Shown one piece after another: positions 1 through 4,860 of a stretch of DNA of 6,001 nucleotides. The stretch spans positions 1-6,001 of the forward strand of contig CAWUJT010000112.1 of the NCBI GenBank assembly GCA_963922715.1. The letters are read 5' to 3'. Both the position numbers and the translations under genes were made by a program. Position 1 is the stretch's first letter. Each line of letters starts with the position of its first letter. The notes under the pieces were generated by a model, which was not told where the DNA came from, did no database searches, and was given only the letters and a program-made list of their open reading frames with translations. This DNA is from CAWUJT01 sp963922715. Lineage in GTDB: Bacteria; Pseudomonadota; Alphaproteobacteria; Rhodobacterales; Rhodobacteraceae.

Positions 1-297
1 GCTTACAGCCACCCGTTGCGTACACCATCCATCCCGCCGCAAACGCACTGCGGCCGTAGCTCTTCATCAGACCAAATCTGTTGCATGCATATTCCAATTC
101 ATCTATTTAACGGGATACAATTTACGGAACATCCCCACTTGTCTACAGACAAAAACAATCCCTAAAATCTTGCCATTTTTACCCCACTTTGCGCGTACTT
201 GGCTAATTAAAAGTTTGCAACAGAGCCAAGCTTTTTCGTTTCTAAAATGTGTTATTAACTTGACGCTACATATTTAGTTGGGATTAGAAGTTACTCT
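1..297. other. Intergenic region upstream of the LysR-TPR regulator
   Basis: No supported gene. Bases 1-60 are GC-rich (39 of 60 G or C by hand count), while 61-120 fall to 21 of 60 and the rest stays AT-rich up to the regulator. On the minus strand an ATG at 67-65 opens a 22-codon frame that runs off the left edge with mostly G/C third positions, so the start of a leftward gene is possible. It has no visible ribosome binding site and no recognisable peptide, so it is not called. The regulator's promoter should lie in the AT-rich part. TTGACG at 260-265 is a possible -35 box, but no good -10 box follows at normal spacing. A 9-bp inverted repeat (TCTGTTGCA at 77-85, TGCAACAGA at 216-224) is present and could be chance. 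Confidence 0.5.
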
Positions 298-1746
298 ATG
301 GATATAAAGGCGCTTGGTGATTTTATATGTTTAGCCGAACACAAGCACTTTGGCGCAGCAGCGCATGAACGTAATATTACTGTTTCAGGCCTCAGCCGTC
401 GGATCAAATCTTTAGAACAATGGGTTGGTACAAGTCTCGTAAATCGCAATGAAACACCCATAGAATTGACAGAAGCAGGCATAGAGTTTCTAAAACTGGC
501 CTCTGAGATTCTAAACCACCTCAAAGGTGCCGAAGAAAAAGGCAAACTTAAATTCGCATCAGTGCTGTTTCCGTCTGTTCATGCAACAGCACCTATCAAA
601 ACCTTAAATCAAAATAAGTTTACGATTGCCCAAACACGTCCGACGATAACGATAAAGCCTTTTCATAGTTTATCTCGTGAGTCTCTAGAGATTGATCTTT
701 GTACTACACTCACCCGAGCATTGAGCCTTCATTTTGGAGAGTCTTTTATATTTGACTATGTTCGCACAGAGAGAGAAAGTGAATACTTGGTTGATGGCTC
801 TGTGCTTTGTAATGGACTTGAAGGTAATATTACGCTCCAGATTGCACAAGCGCAAAATGGTCGTCTTGTCCTGTCACGCAAATATGGTTTCAAATTTGAT
901 GATTTTGTTAACAAACTGGAAGAGATTGCAGCGGACTTTGCTTGGACGATATCATATCAGTTGCGACGATTGATCGTAGACAGTGTAAAACGAATTCCTC
1001 CAGATCAACGAACGAATGTTGAAAATTTTTTGGTTGCCCATGAAGCAATTGGGATTCCAGGAAGCGGATCTTTAATTAGACCCGCACTTGAAAGATTACG
1101 GAGAGCGGAACCCGATGCGTATTGGTTTCATCATATTGCTAGTGCTCATGAACTTGTCTCTTGGAGCATGAAACCTTCAGACACCGTGCGGCTTACCGCA
1201 GCACGCAAATATAGTGAAGCTGCGGAATCTTCGAACCCTGATTATTATCCCGGGATCATGCTCAGCGCGGTATCTGCATGTTTTGATCGCGATTTCGCCA
1301 TGGCAGACGATAAATTAAGCCGCGTTTTGGAGATTGCGCCAAACGATACAATGAACACGATAGGGACCGGTATTATTAATCTTGCTCTTGGGAAAACGGA
1401 GGCAGCGCTCCATCTTTTTCGCAAAGCTAAAAAATACGAGCCAGGTTTGCTCTGGTACAGTCCTGTTTACGCGGCTCAGGCCCTCTATCAGTTAGAGAGA
1501 TACGAGGAGGCCGCGAACGAAATTGATCTCCGGCGGTCTCCATTTCCCGATGCCGTGGCAATACGACTTGCGGCACTGGCGCAGGTTGGCAATTTGGATC
1601 AAGCGCGTGTTTTGCGCACGGCGCAACAATATTTCACACCTTCAAGTTGGAAGCGCTTCTATTTAGCGCGCTTCCCATTTGCAGATTCTGCTTTCACCGA
1701 TCATCTGGTCGAAGGTTTGCACAAAGCGGATATCAACATAGTCTAA
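298..1746 (+). CDS. Hybrid transcriptional regulator: LysR-type HTH fused to TolB_N-like and TPR-like domains
   Basis: Predicted cytoplasmic DNA-binding regulator of 482 residues. Residues 1-60 are a LysR-type winged helix-turn-helix: the pattern around HFGAAAHERNITVSGLSRRIKSLE fits the LysR scanning and recognition helices, with the wing ending in LTEAG (57-61). The usual periplasmic-binding-like LysR domain is absent. After a linker (about 70-112), residues 115-225 resemble the TolB_N/FlgO-like domain found before TPRs in CadC- and cyclase-type regulators, with YLVDGSVLCNG (163-173), an ITLQIAQAQNGRLVLSRKY strand pair (178-196) and an amphipathic helix. Residues 240-475 are helical pairs of TPR type, clearest at 335-400 (DKLSRVLEIAPND, then ALHLFRKAKKYEP). 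The ATG has only a weak AGAAG at 286-290, but the LysR fold begins right there. Composition drifts within the gene: sampled 60-base lines give about 40-43% GC in the first half and 57-60% near the end. It converges on the chaperone/substrate operon and may control it. Domain assignment is by eye; the ligand and targets are unknown. Confidence 0.9.
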   Translation: MDIKALGDFICLAEHKHFGAAAHERNITVSGLSRRIKSLEQWVGTSLVNRNETPIELTEAGIEFLKLASEILNHLKGAEEKGKLKFASVLFPSVHATAPIKTLNQNKFTIAQTRPTITIKPFHSLSRESLEIDLCTTLTRALSLHFGESFIFDYVRTERESEYLVDGSVLCNGLEGNITLQIAQAQNGRLVLSRKYGFKFDDFVNKLEEIAADFAWTISYQLRRLIVDSVKRIPPDQRTNVENFLVAHEAIGIPGSGSLIRPALERLRRAEPDAYWFHHIASAHELVSWSMKPSDTVRLTAARKYSEAAESSNPDYYPGIMLSAVSACFDRDFAMADDKLSRVLEIAPNDTMNTIGTGIINLALGKTEAALHLFRKAKKYEPGLLWYSPVYAAQALYQLERYEEAANEIDLRRSPFPDAVAIRLAALAQVGNLDQARVLRTAQQYFTPSSWKRFYLARFPFADSAFTDHLVEGLHKADINIV

Positions 1747-1823
1747 CATGATGAATACATCGTAACTTATTTGAATCCCTCTCTTTTTCTGCGCTTTGAG
1801 AGAACAGGCCTCAAGTCAAACTG
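1747..1823. other. Short intergenic gap between convergent genes
   Basis: These 77 bases separate the stop of the LysR-TPR regulator from the stop of the candidate effector. A weak dyad, TTGAG at 1796-1800 and CTCAA at 1810-1814, has a 9-base loop and no T-run on either side. A T-run at 1784-1788 has no stable stem before it. I see no convincing bidirectional terminator. Confidence 0.35.
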
Positions 1824-2864
1824 TTAAAGAGATTTTTCCCATTTTTCGTAGAGTTTGATCATTTCGCTAATCACAGGTTTACTTTGAGTACCGACAATAT
1901 ATGCTTGTTCGAGTTCTTTGAGAAAATTTGTTATTTGCAAAGACTTCCCTTCCTCTGGAAGATCAGTTTTCAACTTCCATCCTAAAGCTGAGTCAAAGTC
2001 AGCAAAATCCCCAACAGGTTCAAAAAGTTCATTGAAACGATCAGTAAGAGCGGTAAAACTGTGATCCCTTGTGGCGATTAAATTCCAATAAGTTCCGGTT
2101 TGAGTGCTTTTATTTACGAAAGTTAAAAATATACCACCAGCAATTTTGGCCCTTTGATCATCACTAAGAGATATTCTATCGACATCATCATTTAGACCAA
2201 CATCTACGTAGTTGATGTGGAATATAGCACCCTCTATCCCACCATCTGCCTTAAACATAGCGTTGAGATCATCAACGTCTTTGCGTGTTATTTGCCCTTC
2301 ACTCTCTACTTTCGCCAAAATACCGAAGATACCAATTGCAGAAAGATTTTCTTGATAGGACATAAATTCAGTTGATTTTAATGTGACCGGAGACGTTAAA
2401 AAATCACGCATCGAGGGGACACTTGAAAAAGTTTCTAGCATACTTGACTGAAAACTAACCGCCTTAAAAGCATCCATTATCTTTTGCCGTTCAAATTCTT
2501 CATTTATCGTTTTAAGGTCTCCTTTGGTAATTCCTTTGGTCATAAAATCTTTCTTCAAACGTTCGCCAGCGCGCCCTAAAACACTACTTGCAGAGCCATC
2601 ATCGCCTTGAAATTCACTTATGAGAAGTTGTTTAATAACTTCAGCTCCAGCAACGAATTTATCAGCACGAGCGGCGGCTGCTTTTTGCCCCATGCCAGAG
2701 ACACCGGTGTGCGTGTAGATTGTTTTTGATGTGAGTGTCATTGCCGAAGCAGTAGGATCAGATCGTAGCGTTTTCGTACTCCAAACATCTTTCCCATCTC
2801 CCTTTGTGTAATGTTGATAGAGCTGCGTGAATGATGAGGGGCCAGTAAGGCTTGTTATCGGCAT
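1824..2864 (-). CDS. Candidate type III secreted substrate (effector-like), unrecognised family
   Basis: Protein of 346 residues that I cannot place in a known family. It has no signal peptide, no membrane segment and no cysteine. The first 55 residues are rich in Ser and Thr (19 of 55) and begin MPITSLTGPSSF, as is common for type III secretion signals. A chaperone-binding stretch would be expected at about residues 20-100. The rest reads as mixed helical, soluble sequence with an acidic run around 220-235 (DVGLNDDVDR) and a charged helical C-terminus ending YEKWEKSL. The ATG at 2864 is preceded by AAGGA at 2878-2874, nine bases away, which supports this start. It lies 31 bases downstream of a CesT-type chaperone gene on the same strand, the classic chaperone-substrate order, and this is the main reason for the call. 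Alternatives are a gatekeeper of the SctW/YopN/InvE type, similar in length, or a structural secreted protein. The coding region is AT-rich (22 of 60 GC in 2161-2220), suggesting acquisition by transfer. That the gene is real is near certain; the role is inferred. Confidence 0.85.
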   Translation of the reverse strand: MPITSLTGPSSFTQLYQHYTKGDGKDVWSTKTLRSDPTASAMTLTSKTIYTHTGVSGMGQKAAAARADKFVAGAEVIKQLLISEFQGDDGSASSVLGRAGERLKKDFMTKGITKGDLKTINEEFERQKIMDAFKAVSFQSSMLETFSSVPSMRDFLTSPVTLKSTEFMSYQENLSAIGIFGILAKVESEGQITRKDVDDLNAMFKADGGIEGAIFHINYVDVGLNDDVDRISLSDDQRAKIAGGIFLTFVNKSTQTGTYWNLIATRDHSFTALTDRFNELFEPVGDFADFDSALGWKLKTDLPEEGKSLQITNFLKELEQAYIVGTQSKPVISEMIKLYEKWEKSL

Positions 2865-2873
2865 TTTTGTTTA

Positions 2874-2878
2874 TCCTT
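2874..2878 (-). promoter_or_regulatory. Ribosome binding site of the candidate effector
   Basis: AAGGA on the minus strand lies nine bases before the ATG at 2864, inside the 31-base gap after the chaperone stop. The substrate thus has its own initiation signal within a shared transcript. Confidence 0.6.
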
Positions 2879-2895
2879 TTTTATTTGAGTTTTGA

Positions 2896-3396
2896 CTAAC
2901 CACGCAGCATTCCATTGCTGATGTTTACTATATGGCATGACGATACCATGCAGGGAGAAGGCAGCATAGCTTCTGCTTCCTGTTCTTGATGAGTGATCAC
3001 CTTTTTCCAGGTGTCACGCTTCTCTAAGAGATCAGAAACTGCTTTTGCGAGAGTCTGTACCATTAGATCTTCAATTCCTATTTGCTCTATCAGGATTATC
3101 TTGCCGCCTGGTTCATCTAGAGACATGCGCGCCCCGCCAGTTTTTAAGAACTGATTGTTAAAGAGTAGGATAGTTTCAAAAGCTTTTAGCGGGTTTTCGG
3201 GGGACTCAACCACTTCAACTGAAAGCGTAAGTGTAGATGTGGCACTACGGTCGTAATCAACAAAGACAACGAGGCTCTCATCAATAACAAGGGTCCAAGT
3301 AATGTGATCCTCGCTTGGGATTTCGTCAACCTCGGCCAAATGCATGACGGGGCCGATCTCTCTGATGACAGATTTTACTGTTTCCAAGTGTGTCAT
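2896..3396 (-). CDS. CesT-family type III secretion chaperone (class I)
   Basis: Small acidic protein of 166 residues with the pattern of the CesT/Tir chaperone family: dimeric cytoplasmic proteins that bind the N-terminal part of one or a few type III substrates and keep them competent for export. An N-terminal helix (2-20) is followed by strands at WTLVIDESLVVFVDYD (34-49) and STLTLSVEVV (54-63). Then comes the family's central helix and turn, LLFNNQFLKTGGARMSLDE (77-95), a strand KIILIEQIG (99-107) and the C-terminal helix through LLEKRDTWKKVI (123-134). Residues 136-166 are a tail past the usual fold, with two cysteines. The ATG at 3396 was chosen because GGAGAGG lies at 3413-3407 and the chaperone fold starts here; the 65 possible upstream residues in frame do not look like protein of this family. 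The gene is first in an operon with the unrecognised 346-residue protein, its likely client. The family call is firm; client identity is inferred from adjacency. Confidence 0.9.
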   Translation of the reverse strand: MTHLETVKSVIREIGPVMHLAEVDEIPSEDHITWTLVIDESLVVFVDYDRSATSTLTLSVEVVESPENPLKAFETILLFNNQFLKTGGARMSLDEPGGKIILIEQIGIEDLMVQTLAKAVSDLLEKRDTWKKVITHQEQEAEAMLPSPCMVSSCHIVNISNGMLRG

Positions 3397-3406
3397 TTGA
3401 ATACTA

Positions 3407-3413
3407 CCTCTCC
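3407..3413 (-). promoter_or_regulatory. Ribosome binding site fixing the chaperone start
   Basis: GGAGAGG on the minus strand ends ten bases before the ATG at 3396. It favours this start over an in-frame ATG 65 codons upstream at 3591. Confidence 0.65.
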
Positions 3414-3450
3414 GCTTGACTGTCTGATGTCGTTTCTCTTGGGAATAGAG

Positions 3451-3479
3451 ATAATTCAGGGCTGAGTATCCCGATACAA
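3451..3479 (-). promoter_or_regulatory. Putative sigma-70 promoter of the chaperone-substrate operon
   Basis: Read on the minus strand, TTGTAT (3479-3474) and AATTAT (3456-3451) are separated by exactly 17 bases. Each matches four of six consensus positions. Transcription would start near 3444, giving a leader of about 48 bases before the chaperone ATG. The weak boxes fit a promoter needing an activator, and a perfect dyad lies just upstream. Prediction by eye only. Confidence 0.4.
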
Positions 3480-3483
3480 AAAT

Positions 3484-3504
3484 GTGTTGCGGATCTCGCA
3501 ACAC
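3484..3504. promoter_or_regulatory. Perfect 8+8 bp dyad: operator (LysR-type box) or leftward terminator
   Basis: GTGTTGCG (3484-3491) and CGCAACAC (3497-3504) are perfect inverted repeats around GATCT. As DNA, the core TTGCG-N5-CGCAA contains T-N11-A (T3488 to A3500), the general LysR-regulator box. Its centre is about 50 bases upstream of the predicted start of the chaperone operon and 5 bp from the -35 box, a position suited to activation. As RNA made leftward, the same sequence is an 8-bp stem with a 5-base loop followed by ATTTTTG, so it could be a weak intrinsic terminator for the glxA-type transcript ending at 3795. The sequence alone does not decide. Confidence 0.5.
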
Positions 3505-3794
3505 GGAAAAGTCACCATCGAATGGTGTGGTTGCCGTCCTATCCCAACGGCATTGTAATGTGCCAATGATGTGATGTTGAAAGCCAGGCAAAGGAAAGGA
3601 CGGCAGATGAAGGATATGATAATAGGCCTAACCGGCCCGAACGTGCACAGATGGGGGTTATGAGGAACGCAAAGAGAACGCACAATGCAGTGATCGTTCG
3701 CTGTACATTGTTCGAATTGGTAAGATGCGGATGAAGCGGGCTTTCGCTACGGCTGCGCCAATGGCCGCTTCTCGCATGTTGCCAACGATTGAGT
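3505..3794. other. Gene-free stretch between chaperone promoter region and glxA-type gene
   Basis: With the promoter and dyad to its left, this completes a gap of about 400 bases without a supported gene. Frames on both strands are short, lack ribosome binding sites and give low-complexity or unlikely peptides, including a minus-strand frame at 3539-3844 that overlaps the glxA-type gene end. I see no transposase fragment. The visible structure is the hairpin at 3725-3777. Base composition changes across this stretch from AT-rich on the left to GC-rich on the right, so it is a plausible junction between acquired and resident DNA. Confidence 0.5.
3725..3777. repeat. Interrupted inverted repeat just downstream of the glxA-type gene
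   Basis: ATGCG (3725-3729) and GAAGCGG (3733-3739) pair with CCGCTTC (3765-3771) and CGCAT (3773-3777), giving a two-part stem with a small internal loop and a GC-rich 25-base apical loop. It starts 18 bases past the stop of the glxA-type gene. No T-run follows on either strand, so it is not a standard intrinsic terminator. It could be a 3' stabilising hairpin or a copy of a dispersed palindromic element. Confidence 0.4.
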
Positions 3795-4772
3795 TCAAGT
3801 TTGCGCGACACCAAACTGTTGGCGATATTCTGAGACTGATACACCAGAAATGCGCTGAAAAACCTTGCTGAAGGCAGAAGGGTCCTTGTACCCGATCTCC
3901 CAGGCGACCTGATCCATGGGGCGATTTGTCAGTTCCAGAATACCTCGGGCTTTGGCGACACGCGCTTGCTGGATGTACTCGGTCGGATTGAGCGAGGTTG
4001 CTTTTGCAAAACGGCGCATGAAGGTGCGCTTTCCCAGACGAGCCCAATCAGCGAGTTCACCAAGCTTCAGTGATGCGGTAAGGTCGGCGTGGATATGGTG
4101 CTGAACCCGCAATATGGCCGCGTCACCGTGATCGAAATTTGGAATGAATTCGGTATAAGGCAATTGTGTAGTGCGCGGGGGCTGGGTTACCAGAAACCGG
4201 GCTGTTGACAGCATCGTACTGCGTCCAAACAGGCGTTCGACAATAGTCAGGCCAAGATCGATCCAAGCGAGGATGCCACCCGCTGACATTATGTCGCCAT
4301 CGTCCAGCACCAGATTTCGGTCGGCGACCTCAATGTCCTCGTAGCGCGCGGCAAGCTGTTTGGCGAAGGCCCAATGTGTTGTCACGCGGCGTCCTTGTAG
4401 CAAACCGCTTTCGGCCAGAACGAATGCCCCAGCACAGACCGAGCAGATGCGGCTGCCCTCCTTATGTTGCGCTTCTAGCCATGCAGCCTCTTGTGGCATG
4501 GGCTGCATGTTCTCGGGCATCACGATGCTGGGTGGGGCAACGATGAAATCAAGCCGGTGTCGCTTGCCAGGCCCGGTATCCCAGATGCAGACGGGCGGTC
4601 CGTCATCTGCGGTACGCCAATGTGTGATCCGCACCTTTCGCGGAGTGCCTCCGTCTGCCCATTCACCCGCAATTCGGAACAAGTCCGTCAGTCCATAAAT
4701 CGCTGACAACTGGCAGTTGGGGTAGATCAACAGGCCGATTTCAGCGATCCGGTTTACTTTCGTGGTTGTCAC
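3795..4772 (-). CDS. GlxA-family transcriptional regulator (DJ-1/PfpI domain plus AraC-type HTH)
   Basis: Cytoplasmic regulator of 325 residues, the usual length for this family. Residues about 8-185 form a DJ-1/PfpI (class I glutamine amidotransferase-like) domain: it opens AEIGLLIYPN, and the elbow reads ICSVCAGAFVLAESG with Cys at about 113, followed by VTTHW (130-134) as in GlxA proteins. The domain senses an unknown ligand and is not expected to be catalytic. Residues about 222-320 are the AraC double HTH, ending in the conserved VAWEIGYKDPSAFSKVFQRISGVSVSEYRQ region. The GTG at 4772 is chosen because AGAGGG lies at 4784-4779, six bases upstream. An in-frame ATG at 4793 (332 residues) and a TTG at 4802 lack a visible ribosome binding site but cannot be excluded. 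The gene is divergent from the haloperoxidase-like hydrolase with under 90 bases between starts, so it probably controls that gene, itself or both. Sampled GC is 34 of 60, richer than the effector operon. Confidence 0.95.
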   Translation of the reverse strand: MTTTKVNRIAEIGLLIYPNCQLSAIYGLTDLFRIAGEWADGGTPRKVRITHWRTADDGPPVCIWDTGPGKRHRLDFIVAPPSIVMPENMQPMPQEAAWLEAQHKEGSRICSVCAGAFVLAESGLLQGRRVTTHWAFAKQLAARYEDIEVADRNLVLDDGDIMSAGGILAWIDLGLTIVERLFGRSTMLSTARFLVTQPPRTTQLPYTEFIPNFDHGDAAILRVQHHIHADLTASLKLGELADWARLGKRTFMRRFAKATSLNPTEYIQQARVAKARGILELTNRPMDQVAWEIGYKDPSAFSKVFQRISGVSVSEYRQQFGVAQT

Positions 4773-4778
4773 TTTTGG

Positions 4779-4784
4779 CCCTCT
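4779..4784 (-). promoter_or_regulatory. Ribosome binding site supporting the GTG start of the glxA-type gene
   Basis: AGAGGG on the minus strand lies six bases before GTG at 4772. It falls inside the coding frame if the ATG at 4793 is used, and no similar site precedes that ATG. This favours the shorter protein. Confidence 0.55.
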
Positions 4785-4793
4785 TTTTGTCAT

Positions 4794-4860
4794 TTTTAAC
4801 AATCGTAGATCGTCGCGCGAATTGCAACATTGGAGTCATCAAACAAGCAACGAGGACTCA
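4794..4860. promoter_or_regulatory. Divergent control region between the glxA-type and hydrolase genes
   Basis: This short stretch must hold at least part of the control signals for both divergent genes. It contains an 8-bp palindrome TCGCGCGA (4813-4820) and, nearby, TTGCAA (4822-4827). AraC-type regulators often bind such divergent regions, but no clear operator repeat or well-spaced -35/-10 pair is visible, and promoter elements may lie inside the coding starts. Confidence 0.35.
4852..4855 (+). promoter_or_regulatory. Ribosome binding site of the Tat-leader form of the hydrolase
   Basis: GAGG lies five bases before the ATG at 4861. It supports this start rather than an in-frame ATG at 4762 that would run through the start of the divergent regulator. 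Confidence 0.6.

Noticed and set aside
1..67. Partial leftward gene from ATG at 67
   Set aside because: Only 22 codons are visible, with no ribosome binding site and no recognisable family. Kept as a low-interest observation only.
734..973. 79-codon plus-strand frame inside the regulator gene
   Set aside because: It is an out-of-frame shadow of the LysR-TPR coding region, which has clear domain structure in its own frame.
298..1746. Ordinary LysR-family regulator
   Set aside because: Length is about 180 residues above the family norm and residues beyond about 110 do not resemble the LysR effector-binding domain.
3397..3591. 65-residue upstream extension of the chaperone frame starting at an ATG at 3591
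   Set aside because: The extension covers the promoter-like pair and the perfect dyad, its peptide does not resemble CesT chaperones, and a good ribosome binding site precedes the ATG at 3396.
3539..3844. Minus-strand 101-codon frame with a hydrophobic stretch
   Set aside because: It overlaps the 3' end of the glxA-type gene, has no ribosome binding site and its peptide looks like random translation.
4762..4860. 33-residue upstream extension of the hydrolase starting at an ATG at 4762
   Set aside because: It would overlap the start of the divergent regulator, and the twin-arginine leader with its own GAGG site begins at 4861.
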